Positions 52,911 to 62,261 of a DNA stretch of 64,000 nt are shown here, in pieces. This DNA comes from Rhodothalassium salexigens DSM 2132 (lineage in GTDB: Bacteria; Pseudomonadota; Alphaproteobacteria; Sphingomonadales; Rhodothalassiaceae). Numbering within the stretch: position 1 is the first letter of the stretch; the number at the start of each line of letters is the position of its first letter. The position numbers and the translations under genes were made by a program. The notes below the pieces were generated by a model. That model did no database searches. It was not told the DNA's origin and saw only the letters and a program-made list of their open reading frames with translations. The DNA lies in assembly GCF_004341375.1 (NCBI RefSeq), contig NZ_SLXO01000001.1:496001-560000 (forward strand), read 5' to 3'.

Positions 52911-53918
52911 ATGACCCGCCACCAGATCCGCCCGTCGACCCGCCGCCGCCCGATCCGTTTTCCGGCCGTCCGGCTCGCCGCCGGCCTGATGGCGGGACTG
53001 GTCGCTGCGGGCGCCGCCCAGGCCGCGTCGCTCAAGCCCTATGCCCGGGTCGAAGGCGCGGAAATCCGCCTCTCCCACGTGGTCGAGGGTGCCGGCGACG
53101 CGGGCGCCATGATCATCGGCGCGGCACCGCCGCCGGGCGACGAACTGGTGCTGTCGGCGTCGAACGTGGTGCGCCTGGCGCGCGCCAACGGGGTCGAACT
53201 GGCCGAGGTGCCGGCGATCACCCGCATTCAGGTGGAGCGGCCGGGCCTGCCCGTGGGCCGGGACGAAATTGCCGACCGGTTGCTTCAGGCGCTGCGCGAC
53301 CTGGGCTATGACGACGACTATGAGGTGGGCCTGTTGAACACCCGGCTGACCGTCTACATGCCGGTCAACGCCGACCTGGCCGATCTTAAGGTGGACAATG
53401 TTCGGTTTACCGAACACACCGGGCGGATCATGGCCGAACTGGTGGTCCCCCAAGGCCAGGGCCGCACCGAGCGGGTGACGCTGAACGGCATGGCACAGCG
53501 CATGCAGCATGTGCCGGTGCTGACCCGCGCGCTGTCGCCGGGCGACACCATCGAACGCGCCGACCTGGAATGGGAGCGCCAGCCGGCCCGCCGGGTCAAC
53601 CGCGGCGCGGTGCTGGAGATGGAAGACCTGTTGGGCATGAGCCTGCGCCGCCGGGTCCGCCCGGGCCAGACCCTGCGCGCCACCGACGTGGAAACCCCGC
53701 AATTGGTCGAGCGCGGCCAGTTGGTCGCCATGGTGCTGCAACGCGGCGCGCTGACGCTCACCGCCACCGGCAAGGCGCTTCAATCGGGCGGCGACGGTGA
53801 CCTGATCCGCTTGCAGAACACCGCCACCCACCGGGTGGTCGAGGGACGCGTTACCGCCGGCGGCCGGGTTGCCGTGGGCGCCATGGGCCCGATCCGCACC
53901 GCACAACGGGGCTTCTGA
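52911..53918 (+). CDS. flgA: Flagellar P-ring assembly chaperone FlgA
   Basis: Encodes 335 aa. An Arg-rich signal peptide ends near AGAAQAAS. The C-terminal half is the SAF/ChapFlgA region: VPVLTRALSPGDTIERADLEW, LLGMSLRRRVRPGQTLRATDV and GALTLTATGKALQSGGDGD. FlgA is a periplasmic chaperone needed to polymerise FlgI around the rod. Longer than E. coli FlgA (219 aa) as is usual in this class. AAGGAG lies before the ATG. flgI itself is not in the window. Confidence 0.92.
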   Translation: MTRHQIRPSTRRRPIRFPAVRLAAGLMAGLVAAGAAQAASLKPYARVEGAEIRLSHVVEGAGDAGAMIIGAAPPPGDELVLSASNVVRLARANGVELAEVPAITRIQVERPGLPVGRDEIADRLLQALRDLGYDDDYEVGLLNTRLTVYMPVNADLADLKVDNVRFTEHTGRIMAELVVPQGQGRTERVTLNGMAQRMQHVPVLTRALSPGDTIERADLEWERQPARRVNRGAVLEMEDLLGMSLRRRVRPGQTLRATDVETPQLVERGQLVAMVLQRGALTLTATGKALQSGGDGDLIRLQNTATHRVVEGRVTAGGRVAVGAMGPIRTAQRGF

Positions 53919-54062
53919 TCCGGTCCGCCCCGTCGCCCACGCCCCGATCGCCATCGCCGGCCCCGCCGGCGGCGCCGAAAACGCCAAGAGCCGACGCCGC
54001 AGACCATCGCCAAGCCCCAGAGAGCCAGGCCAGAAACACGGCCCGTCAGAGGATAGAAGATC

Positions 54063-54845
54063 ATGACCGCGCACCGTTCGAGCCTTACCACCGCCCCCCG
54101 CCTGCGGCCCCGCACCGCCGCCAGGCTGACCGCCGCCGCCCTGGTCTCGGCCCTGCTTGCCGGCTGCGGTGCGGCCGACCGGGTCGCCAATATCGGCCGG
54201 GCGCCGGACATGCGCGCGGTGGAAAATGTTGCCGCACCGCCGCGCGAACGCTCGCTCAGCCTGCCGATGCCGTCGACCCAGCCGACCCAGCGCACCGCCG
54301 GCAGCCTGTGGCGTACCGGCGCGCAGGCGTTCTTCAAGGATCAGCGCGCCGACGAAGTGGGCGACATCGTCACCGTGCGCATCAACATCAACGACCAGGC
54401 GGACCTGGAAAACGGCACCCAGCGCAGCCGGTCGAGCACCGAAGACGCCTCGGCCGAGGCGCTGTTGGGGCTGGTCAACAATCTGGCCGCCGCCGGCATC
54501 CCCACCAACCCCGCCTTCGGCACCGCCGCCGACAGCGTCTACAGCGGCAGCGGCGCGATCCAGCGCGACGAACAGATCACCACGACCCTGGCGGCGATCG
54601 TCAAGGACGTGCTGCCCAACGGCAATCTGGTGATCGAAGGGCGCCAGGAGGTGCGGGTCAATTTCGAACTGCGCGAGGTCTATATCGCCGGCGTGGTGCG
54701 CCCGCAGGACATCGCGTCGGACAATACCATCAACCACACCCAGGTGGCGGAGGCGCGCATCTCCTACGGCGGGCGCGGCCAGATCACCGATGTGCAGCAA
54801 CCCCGCTACGGCCAGCAGCTCTACGACATCATCTTCCCGTTCTGA
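54063..54845 (+). CDS. flgH: Flagellar L-ring lipoprotein FlgH
   Basis: Encodes 260 aa. Lipoprotein signal with lipobox LLAGC. Family blocks GSLWRTGAQAFFKDQRADEVGDI near the mature start (here split) and the C-terminal RPQDIASDNTINHTQVAEAR and ISYGGRGQITD are clear. FlgH forms the outer-membrane L ring bushing. It lies 144 nt after flgA, with AGAGGA upstream of the ATG. Last gene of this flg operon; a strong hairpin follows. Confidence 0.95.
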   Translation: MTAHRSSLTTAPRLRPRTAARLTAAALVSALLAGCGAADRVANIGRAPDMRAVENVAAPPRERSLSLPMPSTQPTQRTAGSLWRTGAQAFFKDQRADEVGDIVTVRININDQADLENGTQRSRSSTEDASAEALLGLVNNLAAAGIPTNPAFGTAADSVYSGSGAIQRDEQITTTLAAIVKDVLPNGNLVIEGRQEVRVNFELREVYIAGVVRPQDIASDNTINHTQVAEARISYGGRGQITDVQQPRYGQQLYDIIFPF

Positions 54846-54903
54846 GCGGTCGCCCGAGCCGGCGGCCCCGCAACCGACCGCCGCAATCGATCGCCATCGC
54901 GCG

Positions 54904-54930
54904 CGCCCCGGCACAATCTGCCGGGGCGTT
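54904..54930 (+). terminator. Terminator hairpin after flgH
   Basis: A perfect 10-bp stem CGCCCCGGCA/TGCCGGGGCG with a 5-nt loop starts 58 nt after the flgH stop. Only TT follows, so termination may be partial. It separates the flagellar operon from the sulfur genes. Confidence 0.5.
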
Positions 54931-54977
54931 GCGATGGCCGGGGCTGCGGACGAAGCTGCGGAAGCGCCGATTATCCC

Positions 54978-54995
54978 ATCGACCCGATAGACTTA
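54978..54995 (+). promoter_or_regulatory. Candidate Rrf2 operator upstream of rrf2
   Basis: ATCGACCCGATAGACTTA lies 60 bp before the rrf2 start codon. It matches ATCAATCCGATAGAGTTA upstream of sbp (57762-57779) in 15 of 18 positions. The shared core is CCGATAGA-N-TTA. It is likely a promoter-proximal regulator site; that Rrf2 binds is inference. Confidence 0.45.
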
Positions 54996-55055
54996 TCTGG
55001 CAGCGTTGCGTAAACACCGGTCATAAACCCGCCCGCCGATCGGAGTGCGCCGCCG

Positions 55056-55535
55056 ATGATCTCGCAAAAAGCCCGCTATGCCCTGCGTGCCTTGATCCTG
55101 TTGGCCCAGGCCCATGGCCGCGGCGAGGCGCTGATCATCGCCGAGATCGCCGAGCGCCAGTCGATCCCGCACAAGTTCCTCGAACAAATCCTGCTCGACC
55201 TCAAACGCCAGGGCCTGCTGGAAAGCCGGCGCGGCAAGAACGGCGGCTATGCCCTGCTCAAGCCCGCCGACCGGATCACCTTCGGCGAGGTGCTGCGCAT
55301 CGTCGACGGACCGCTCGCGCCGTTGCCGTGCCTGAGCCGGGTGGCCTACCGCCCGTGCGAGGACTGCGACAGCGAAGAGGCGTGCGAAATCCGCCGGGTG
55401 TTCGCCCGGGTGACCGAAGCGACCCGCGCCGTGCTCGACACCACCACCCTGGCCGACGCGCTCGCCGGGCGGGCCCCCGCTGTCGACCCGCTGCCCGCAG
55501 CCCCCAAGGCGACCCGCGCCGCCGGGCAAGGCTGA
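55056..55535 (+). CDS. Rrf2 family transcriptional regulator, likely sulfur-responsive
   Basis: Encodes 159 aa. The N-terminus MISQKARYALRALILLA and the winged helix (IAEIAERQSIPHKFLEQIL, SRRGKNGGYALLKP) are typical of Rrf2. Cys92, Cys101, Cys104 and Cys110 lie in the region where IscR holds an Fe-S cluster, although their spacing differs. The next genes import sulfate, so it may sense cysteine or O-acetylserine like CymR, or carry a cluster. The stop is 22 nt before the SLC13-type gene. A shared 18-bp motif upstream here and ahead of sbp suggests that it controls both units. Confidence 0.88.
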   Translation: MISQKARYALRALILLAQAHGRGEALIIAEIAERQSIPHKFLEQILLDLKRQGLLESRRGKNGGYALLKPADRITFGEVLRIVDGPLAPLPCLSRVAYRPCEDCDSEEACEIRRVFARVTEATRAVLDTTTLADALAGRAPAVDPLPAAPKATRAAGQG

Positions 55536-55557
55536 CGCCGACCGCCGGGGCCGCCTG

Positions 55558-57363
55558 ATGACCGCCGAACAGGGGCTGATCGTGGCGCTGCTGGTGGCCA
55601 CCCTGGCGGCATTGGCCTGGGGGCGCTGGCGCACCGAATTGGTGGCGCTCAGCGCGCTCGCGGCGGCCTTGGCCACCGGCCTGGTGGCGCCCGACGACGC
55701 CTTCGCCGGGCTCGCCGACCCCGCGGTCATCACCGTGGTCGAGATTCTGATGCTGGCCGGCCTGTTGGCCCGCTCGGGCCTGGTCGACCGGCTGGCGACG
55801 CCGGTGCTGGCCCGGCTGCGCACCGAGCGCCAGTTGGTCGGCATGCTGTGCCTCGGCGGCGCCGGGCTGTCCATGGTCATGAACAATATCGGCGCGCTGG
55901 CGATCATGCTGCCGGTGGCCTATGCGGGCTGTCGACGCCAGCGGCTGGCGCCGGGGCGGGTGCTCATGGCGCTGTCGTTTGCCACCCTGCTCGGCGGCAT
56001 GTGCTCGTTGATCGGCACGCCGCCCAATCTGGTGGTCAGCGCGGCCAAGCAGGAAGCACTCGGTGCCGGCATCGACTTTTTCGCCTTCGCCATGGTGGGC
56101 GGGCCGGCGACCCTGGCCGGGCTCGCCTGGCTGTGGCTCGGTCGCCGGCCCACCGCCAGCCGCGCCGCCCCCGACGCGGATGCCGACCGCCCCGGGGCCG
56201 ACGGTGGCGACGCCGGCGAGACCGCCTGGGCCGGCAAGGTCGCCCAGGCCGACGATGACCGGCCGCTGCGCGACGACGCCGGACCGGTCTTGTTCGAGGC
56301 CCGGGTGACCCCGGCCACCGGCTGGGCCGGACAGCGGCTGCCCCGGGTCGAGGCCGAGGCCCGTATGGAGATCGTCCATGTGGTGCGCCAGGGCCTGTTC
56401 GTGTTCCAGCGCCGCGACACGATCCGCCTGGAAGCCGACGACATTCTGGTCCTGCGCGGCCCGCGCCCGCTGTTCGACCGGCTGGCGGCCGCCGGGGCGG
56501 TGATCGGCGGCGCTGGGGCGGGTGATACCATCGTCGAGGCGGTGGTCGCACCGGCGAGCCTGGCGCTCGGCAGCCCGACGGCGGCGGTGCTGGCGTTCGA
56601 GGCCCGGGGCGTGCGGGTCGCCGGGCTGCGCGGCGGTCACCCCCGCGCCGACGCCCGGCTGGGCGATGTGCGTTTGTCGGTGGGCGACGTGGCGGTGCTG
56701 GCGGGGCCTGCGCACCGGGTGCGCGCCGCCGTCGACGACGCTGGCTTGCTGGCCCTGGCGCACTCGGGCACGCCGGTTGCCGGCCCGCTCGACCCGCTGG
56801 CGGCGGTGGCGTTGCTGGTCGGCGTGCTGCTGGCGGGATTTCAGATCCTGGCGCCCGAGCTGGCGTTCGGCGCCGCCTTGCTGGTCGCCGGGTTGAGCGG
56901 TGCCGCCGCCCTGCCCGACCTGATCCGGCGCATCGACTGGCGCGCGGTGTTGATGTTGGCGGCTCTGATCCCGGTCGCCGAGGCGTTCGAGCACACCGGG
57001 GCTGCGGCGCAACTGGCGCGACCGCTCTTGGCGCTGGCCCATGCCGAACCGATGCTGCTGATCGCCGGCGTCTGGCTGATCTCGGCGTTGATCACGCCGT
57101 TCGTCAACAATGTGGCGGCGGCGGCGATCATGGCGCCGGTGGCGCTCAACGCCGCGCAGTTGGGCGGCACCGAGCCCGACATCCTCCTGCTCGCCGTGGC
57201 CGCCGGCGCGTCGACCGACTTTCTGACCCCGTTCGGCCACCACAACAACACCATCGTCATGGGCGCGGCGGGCTATCGCCTGCGCGACTTTCTGGTCCAG
57301 GGCGCGCCGCTGACCCTGATCGTCGGCGCCACCAGCATCGCCATCCTCAGCCTCGCCGCCTGA
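55558..57363 (+). CDS. SLC13/DASS-family permease with TrkA-C domains, likely sulfate transporter
   Basis: Encodes 601 aa. Membrane spans at both ends enclose a soluble centre of about 200 residues carrying two TrkA-C-like domains (MEIVHVVRQGLFVFQRRDTIR split; DVRLSVGDVAVLAGP). The N-terminal SMVMNNIGALAIMLPVAY and GTPPNLVVSAA, and the C-terminal ITPFVNNVAAAAIMAPVAL, are paired repeats typical of the ion-transporter superfamily. Relatives carry sulfate or other divalent anions. Position between an Rrf2 regulator and the sulfate ABC operon favours sulfate. Confidence 0.85.
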   Translation: MTAEQGLIVALLVATLAALAWGRWRTELVALSALAAALATGLVAPDDAFAGLADPAVITVVEILMLAGLLARSGLVDRLATPVLARLRTERQLVGMLCLGGAGLSMVMNNIGALAIMLPVAYAGCRRQRLAPGRVLMALSFATLLGGMCSLIGTPPNLVVSAAKQEALGAGIDFFAFAMVGGPATLAGLAWLWLGRRPTASRAAPDADADRPGADGGDAGETAWAGKVAQADDDRPLRDDAGPVLFEARVTPATGWAGQRLPRVEAEARMEIVHVVRQGLFVFQRRDTIRLEADDILVLRGPRPLFDRLAAAGAVIGGAGAGDTIVEAVVAPASLALGSPTAAVLAFEARGVRVAGLRGGHPRADARLGDVRLSVGDVAVLAGPAHRVRAAVDDAGLLALAHSGTPVAGPLDPLAAVALLVGVLLAGFQILAPELAFGAALLVAGLSGAAALPDLIRRIDWRAVLMLAALIPVAEAFEHTGAAAQLARPLLALAHAEPMLLIAGVWLISALITPFVNNVAAAAIMAPVALNAAQLGGTEPDILLLAVAAGASTDFLTPFGHHNNTIVMGAAGYRLRDFLVQGAPLTLIVGATSIAILSLAA

Positions 57364-57761
57364 CCCAGCCCCACGAGGCACGCCCCCTGTCTGTTGTCGA
57401 TGCGGTCGCATCACAGGTGTGGAAGCGAGCCCGCCCTCCTCAGGACCGATAAAGCCCCGTGTGGGTGCCAAGGCGCCCCTGCGGTGTCCTCGCCGGTCAT
57501 GAGCCAGGCACAGCACCCGGCTCGGTCATGGCACCCAGAGCACCGCCCAGACCAGAGCCCGGCCGCCACCGATCCCATGGCTTGCCGCGCCGCCTGAAGG
57601 CGGATCGCAACGACGGCCGAGGCGGCGCATGGGGGTGAGCGCCGGGCCAAACGCCCAAACCGGCGCGCCAGCGGCCGGGTCGGGCGACCGGCGAAAAGCG
57701 CCGCCGCCGCCCGCCCGCGGTGGGCGTCGCCGGCCGCGTCGCAAGGCTCTTGATAAAGTCG
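57364..57761 (+). other. Intergenic region before sbp
   Basis: No gene is seen in this stretch of about 400 bp. It becomes AT-richer from 57750, where TTGATA at 57750-57755 and TAGAGT at 57772-57777 (16-bp spacer) form a candidate promoter for sbp that overlaps the shared 18-bp motif. Confidence 0.35.
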
Positions 57762-57779
57762 ATCAATCCGATAGAGTTA
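57762..57779 (+). promoter_or_regulatory. Candidate Rrf2 operator upstream of sbp
   Basis: ATCAATCCGATAGAGTTA matches the motif upstream of rrf2 at 54978 in 15 of 18 positions and lies 23 bp before the sbp start codon, over the likely -10 region. AGGAG of the ribosome binding site follows at 57791. Confidence 0.45.
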
Positions 57780-57802
57780 AGTTGTTCGATAGGAGATTTA
57801 CC

Positions 57803-58888
57803 ATGACCCATAGCCCCGTTGCCCGCCGATCTGGCGGGCGTCGCCGCACCCGGCGGGCCGTCGTCGGCTTGATCCTGGCCGCCGGCACGCTGATGGCGCC
57901 ATCGCTCGCCGGCGCCCCGGCGGCACAGGCCGCCACGCCCACGCTGCTCAACGTGTCCTACGACCCGACGCGGGAATTCTATCGCGACGTCAACGCCGCC
58001 TTCGCCGAGCAGTGGCGCGCCGAGACCGGCGACCGCGTGCGCGTGCAGCAGTCCCACGGCGGGTCGGGCAAACAGGCGCGCGCGGTGATCGACGGGCTGA
58101 TGGCCGACGTGGTCACCCTGGCGGTGCCGGTGGACATCGACGCCATCGCCCACCATTCGGGCCGGATCGCCGCCGACTGGCGCACCCGCCTGCCCCATGG
58201 CAGCGCGCCCTACACCTCGACCATCGTGTTCCTGGTCCGCGCCGACAACCCCAAGGAGATCGCCGATTGGGACGATCTGGTGCGCGCCGACGTGGCGGTG
58301 ATCACCCCCAACCCGAAAACCTCGGGCGCCGCGCGGCTCAACTATCTGGCCGCCTGGGCGCACGCCCTGCGCCGCTTCGACGGCGACGAGGCGCGGGTGC
58401 GGGCGTTCATGAGCCGGCTGTTCGCCAATGTACCGGTGCTCGACACCGGCGCGCGCGGCTCGACCACCACCTTCGTGCGCCGGGGCATCGGCGACGTGCT
58501 GCTGGCCTGGGAGAACGAGGCCCATCTGGCGCTGCGCGAACTGGGCGCCGACGCCTTCGACATCGTCCGGCCAGCGCGGTCGATCCTGGCCGAACCCACG
58601 GTCGCCTGGGTCGACGGCCATGTGGACGCGCGCGGCACCCGCGCCCTGGCCCAAGCCTATCTGCGCTATCTCTACAGCGCCGAGGCCCAGACCCTGGCGG
58701 CCCGGCACTTCTACCGCCCGGCCCGACCCGAGGCGGTGGACTGGACGCGCGCGGAACGCCTGCCCGCCATGGAGCTTTTCTCCGTCGACGCGGTGTTCGG
58801 CAGTTGGTCGGCGGCGCAAGCGACCCATTTCGACGATGGCGGCGTGTTCGACCAGATCTACACGCCCGCCGGGAAGGGCGCGCGATGA
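57803..58888 (+). CDS. sbp: Sulfate ABC transporter substrate-binding protein
   Basis: Encodes 361 aa from the ATG at 57803, with AGGAG 7 nt upstream. A Tat-like or long Sec signal ([11 protein letters not shown] then a hydrophobic stretch ending AQAA) precedes the mature start [17 protein letters not shown], the hallmark of sulfate-binding proteins. Further blocks are [31 protein letters not shown] and WENEAHLA. It binds sulfate in the periplasm. The stop overlaps the cysT start by 4 nt. Confidence 0.95.
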   Translation: MTHSPVARRSGGRRRTRRAVVGLILAAGTLMAPSLAGAPAAQAATPTLLNVSYDPTREFYRDVNAAFAEQWRAETGDRVRVQQSHGGSGKQARAVIDGLMADVVTLAVPVDIDAIAHHSGRIAADWRTRLPHGSAPYTSTIVFLVRADNPKEIADWDDLVRADVAVITPNPKTSGAARLNYLAAWAHALRRFDGDEARVRAFMSRLFANVPVLDTGARGSTTTFVRRGIGDVLLAWENEAHLALRELGADAFDIVRPARSILAEPTVAWVDGHVDARGTRALAQAYLRYLYSAEAQTLAARHFYRPARPEAVDWTRAERLPAMELFSVDAVFGSWSAAQATHFDDGGVFDQIYTPAGKGAR

Positions 58889-59787
58889 CCGCGCCTCGCA
58901 CCGTTACCGCCGCCGCCTCCCCCGGCCCCGGCCCCGGCCCCGGGCCGGCCCGCCGGGGCTGGCGGGCACCGAGCGTGATCCCGGGCTTCGGTCCGACGCT
59001 CGGGATCACGCTCGGCTATCTGGGGCTGGTGGTGCTGATCCCGCTGGCCGCCCTGGTCTGGCGCAGCACCGAGTTGGGCGCGGCGGCGTTCTGGGACCTG
59101 GCCCGCGACCCGCGCACTCTGGCCGCCCTGCGCACCAGCTTCGGCGCCGCGCTTATCGCCGCCGGGGTCAACGCGGTGTTCGGGGCGCTGGTCGCCTGGG
59201 TGCTGGTACGCTACCGGTTTGCCGGCCGGCGGCTGCTCGACGCCGTGGTCGACCTGCCGTTCGCCCTGCCGACCGCGGTCGCCGGCATCGCCCTCGCCGC
59301 CCTCTATGGCCCGCAAGGCTGGCTTGGCAAGCCGCTGGCGGCCTTGGGCATCCAGGTCGCCTATGCCCCGGCGGGCATTGTCGTGGCGCTGGTGTTCGTG
59401 GGCCTGCCGTTCGTGGTCCGTACCCTTCAACCGGTGATCGCCGAAATCGACCGCGAGTGGGAGGAGGCGGCGGCCAGCCTGGGCGCGCGCCGCGCCCAGA
59501 CCGTGCGCCGGGTGATCGCGCCGAGCCTGCTGCCCGCCTGGGCAACCGGCTTCGCACTCGCGCTCGCCCGCGGCGTCGGCGAGTACGGCTCGGTGATCTT
59601 CATCGCCGGCAACCTGCCCCATGTCTCCGAGATCGCGCCGCTGCTGATCGTCATCAAGCTTGAAGAATTCAATTATCCCGCCGCCACCGCGGTCGGCGTG
59701 ATGATGCTGTCGATCTCGTTCGCCCTCTTGCTGGTGATCAACCTGCTCCAGGCCTGGAACCGGAGGCGCCTGACCGATGCCCGCTAA
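58885..59787 (+). CDS. cysT: Sulfate ABC transporter permease CysT
   Basis: Encodes 300 aa with a Pro/Gly-rich cytoplasmic start ([13 protein letters not shown]) and six spans. The permease EAA loop reads [20 protein letters not shown], the site that docks on CysA, and [16 protein letters not shown] follows. With CysW it forms the channel for sulfate or thiosulfate. ATGA overlap with sbp, and its end overlaps cysW by 11 nt. Confidence 0.94.
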   Translation: MTAPRTVTAAASPGPGPGPGPARRGWRAPSVIPGFGPTLGITLGYLGLVVLIPLAALVWRSTELGAAAFWDLARDPRTLAALRTSFGAALIAAGVNAVFGALVAWVLVRYRFAGRRLLDAVVDLPFALPTAVAGIALAALYGPQGWLGKPLAALGIQVAYAPAGIVVALVFVGLPFVVRTLQPVIAEIDREWEEAAASLGARRAQTVRRVIAPSLLPAWATGFALALARGVGEYGSVIFIAGNLPHVSEIAPLLIVIKLEEFNYPAATAVGVMMLSISFALLLVINLLQAWNRRRLTDAR

Positions 59788-60643
59788 CCCCACCGCTCCC
59801 CAAGCGCCACCGCCCCCGACCGGCGAACCGCCGCTGGTCCGCGCCGGGCTGATCGCCGTGGCCATGGCGTTCCTGGCCGCTTTCCTGCTGATGCCCCTGG
59901 TGAGCGTGTTCGCCGAGGCGTTCGCGCGCGGGCCGGCGGCGTTCCTGGCGGCGATCGCCGAGCCCGACGCGCTGGCGGCGATCCGGCTGACCCTGACCGT
60001 CGCCGCCATCGCCGTGCCGCTCAACATCGTCTTCGGCCTGGCCGCAGCCTGGGCGGTGACCAAGTTCGAGTTTCGCGGCAAGGCGCTCCTGGTCACCCTG
60101 ATCGACCTGCCGTTCTCGGTCTCGCCGGTGATTTCCGGGCTGATCTATGTGCTGTTGTTCGGCGCCGGCAGCGCGCTCGGGCCGTGGTTGCAGGGCCACG
60201 GCCTTCAGGTACTGTTCGCGCTGCCGGGGATCGTCCTGGCCACTGTGTTCGTCACCCTGCCGTTCGTGGCGCGCGAGTTGATCCCGTTGATGGAGGCGCA
60301 GGGCACCGCCGAGGAAGAGGCCGCCCTGACCCTTGGCGCTGGCGGCTGGGCCACCTTCCGTCGGGTCACCCTGCCCAATGTGCGGTTCGCGCTGCTCTAT
60401 GGCGTGTTGCTGTGCAACGCCCGGGCGATGGGCGAGTTCGGCGCCGTCTCGGTGGTGTCGGGCCACATCCGGGGCGTCACCAACACCATGCCGCTGCATG
60501 TGGAGATTCTTTACAACGAATACAATTTCCTCGCCGCGTTCGCCGTGGCGACGCTGTTGGCGCTGTTGGCGCTGGTCACCCTGGCGGCCAAGACCGCGCT
60601 CGAATGGCAACGCAGCCAGCGCCGCCGCGCCGCCGGCGCCTGA
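59777..60643 (+). CDS. cysW: Sulfate ABC transporter permease CysW
   Basis: Encodes 288 aa, six predicted spans. Family blocks [19 protein letters not shown] and the EAA loop [19 protein letters not shown] are intact, and [16 protein letters not shown] follows. Partner of CysT in the sulfate channel. Its start lies inside the end of cysT (11-nt overlap), giving tight coupling. Confidence 0.94.
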   Translation: MPANPTAPQAPPPPTGEPPLVRAGLIAVAMAFLAAFLLMPLVSVFAEAFARGPAAFLAAIAEPDALAAIRLTLTVAAIAVPLNIVFGLAAAWAVTKFEFRGKALLVTLIDLPFSVSPVISGLIYVLLFGAGSALGPWLQGHGLQVLFALPGIVLATVFVTLPFVARELIPLMEAQGTAEEEAALTLGAGGWATFRRVTLPNVRFALLYGVLLCNARAMGEFGAVSVVSGHIRGVTNTMPLHVEILYNEYNFLAAFAVATLLALLALVTLAAKTALEWQRSQRRRAAGA

Positions 60644-60706
60644 TCCCCGGCTGATCCCCACCTGTCCCCGCCGCCACCCTACCGGCCTGGTTCACGGAGA
60701 TATCCA

Positions 60707-61933
60707 ATGGACGTTCGCATCGACCATGTGCGCAAGGAATTCGGGCGCTTCGCCGCCCTCGACGACACCTCGTTGACCATCCACGACGGCGAGTTGGTGG
60801 CGTTGCTCGGCCCCTCGGGCTCGGGCAAGACCACGCTGTTGCGGGTGCTCGCCGGGCTCGAACGGCCCAGTGCCGGGCGCATCCTGTTCGGCGACCAGGA
60901 CGCCGCCTCGCTGAGCGTGCAGGAGCGCAATATCGGCTTCGTGTTCCAGCACTATGCCCTGTTCAAGCACATGACCGTGCTCGACAATGTGGCGTTCGGG
61001 CTGAGCGTGTGCCCGGCCCGCCGGCGCCCGCCCCGGGCCGAGATCGCCGCGCGCGCCCGCAGGCTGCTCGCCCTGGTGCAGATCGACGGGCTCGACCGGC
61101 GCTACCCGGACCAACTGTCCGGCGGCCAGCGCCAGCGCGTCGCCCTGGCGCGCGCGCTCGCCACCGACCCCCGGGTGCTGCTGCTCGACGAGCCGTTCGG
61201 CGCCCTCGACGCCCGCGTGCGCAAGGACCTGCGCCACTGGCTGCGCGGCTTTCACGACCGCACCGGCCACACCACCGTGTTCGTCACCCACGACCAGGAC
61301 GAAGCGCTCGAACTGGCCGACCGGGTGGTGGTGATGAACGCCGGCCGGGTCGAACAGGTGGCCGACCCCGACACCCTCTACGACCGGCCGGCGAGCCCGT
61401 TCGTGTTCGCGTTCATCGGCGATTCCTCGTCGCTGCCGGCCACGGTGCGCGCCGGCCGCCTGTGGGTCGCCGGGCGCGCGCTCGGCCCGGTGCCGGCCGC
61501 CGACGGGCCGGTGCGGCTGTTCTTCCGGCCCCACCATGCACGCCTGGCCGACACCGGCGCGCTGGTCGGTCGGGTCGTGGCCAGCCGCCGCCAGGGCGAC
61601 CGGCGCCGGCTCGACGTGGCGCTTCGCCCCGATGCCCCGTCCGACGCCCCGTCCGATGCGCCGCCCGACGCCCCGTCCGACGCCGCCGGTCCGCCCCATA
61701 GCGCCGACCTGCCCCGCCCGGGCGATGCTCCGGCCGCCAGCACCCCGGTGGAGATCGACGTGGCCACCGACGCAGCACCGCCGGTGGGCGCGTCGATCCG
61801 CTTCGACATCACCCGGCCGAGCCTGTTTCCCGCCCCGGCGGCGCCACGCCGCCCGATCGTGGTCGCGCCCCGGCCAGGCACCGCCCTGGCGCCCCCTGGC
61901 CCAAAGCCCGACCGCGCACACGCCGCCGGCTGA
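60707..61933 (+). CDS. cysA: Sulfate ABC transporter ATPase CysA
   Basis: Encodes 408 aa, longer than the usual 350-365. Walker [10 protein letters not shown], signature [16 protein letters not shown], Walker [15 protein letters not shown] and the switch His in [10 protein letters not shown] are all present. It powers sulfate import. The C-terminal TOBE-like region is broken by a low-complexity insert of Asp-Ala-Pro-Ser repeats coded by 12-bp units at 61631-61678, and ends in a Pro-rich tail. Start is 63 nt after cysW. Confidence 0.95.
   Translation: MDVRIDHVRKEFGRFAALDDTSLTIHDGELVALLGPSGSGKTTLLRVLAGLERPSAGRILFGDQDAASLSVQERNIGFVFQHYALFKHMTVLDNVAFGLSVCPARRRPPRAEIAARARRLLALVQIDGLDRRYPDQLSGGQRQRVALARALATDPRVLLLDEPFGALDARVRKDLRHWLRGFHDRTGHTTVFVTHDQDEALELADRVVVMNAGRVEQVADPDTLYDRPASPFVFAFIGDSSSLPATVRAGRLWVAGRALGPVPAADGPVRLFFRPHHARLADTGALVGRVVASRRQGDRRRLDVALRPDAPSDAPSDAPPDAPSDAAGPPHSADLPRPGDAPAASTPVEIDVATDAAPPVGASIRFDITRPSLFPAPAAPRRPIVVAPRPGTALAPPGPKPDRAHAAG
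61631..61678 (+). repeat. 12-bp tandem repeat in cysA
   Basis: Four 12-bp units of the type GACGCCCCGTCC encode (Asp-Ala-Pro-Ser/Pro)4 inside the regulatory tail of CysA. Units keep frame, so changes in copy number would alter only tail length. Confidence 0.8.
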
Positions 61934-61958
61934 CCGCCCGACCGCACCAGCCGACGCC

Positions 61959-62036
61959 AGACAGGTGGCGGACCCGAGGGCGCCGCCCCCCCGTCTCTGC
62001 CACCTGTCTCCGCCGCCGGTCTCTGCCACCTGTCTC
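61959..62036 (+). repeat. Direct and inverted repeats in the cysA-porin gap
   Basis: GTCTCTGCCACCTGTCTC is present twice exactly (61993-62010 and 62019-62036), 26 bp apart, with a decayed third copy after 62043. Upstream, AGACAGGTGGCGGA (61959-61972) is complementary to each copy in 13 of 14 positions, so one of two alternative hairpins can form. It lies just after cysA and may be its terminator region. The rest of the 328-bp gap holds the promoter-like AT-rich stretch before the porin gene. Confidence 0.6.
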
Positions 62037-62154
62037 GGGCTCCCGTCTCCGCCACCCTGGGGCTCGCGTCCCCGCCGGGCCACAAGCCCGCGCGCCGGCG
62101 CCCCCCATCCAATCCATGTCTCTTGATCGGCGCTCAACCTGGCCGCGCACCTAC

Positions 62155-62173
62155 CGAGACCAATAAAGTCTCG
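62155..62173 (+). promoter_or_regulatory. Inverted repeat in an AT-rich leader before the porin gene
   Basis: CGAGAC-CAATAAA-GTCTCG is a perfect 6-bp inverted repeat. It starts a markedly AT-rich stretch of about 100 bp (62161-62255) in an otherwise GC-rich window, followed by CATTTTT. It could be an operator or a weak terminator; the AT-rich stretch likely holds the promoter of the gene at 62262. Confidence 0.35.
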
Positions 62174-62261
62174 ACTCATTTTTCGACCAATCTTACTACT
62201 TTCAAAATCTGGATTGCTCGAAAAAATTTTAGCCTTCACCTATTTGGTATCGAGGCTGCCC

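Noticed and set aside
57364-57761. Possible small gene before sbp
   Set aside because: Short frames here lack ribosome binding sites and recognisable sequence; the region is better explained as promoter DNA.
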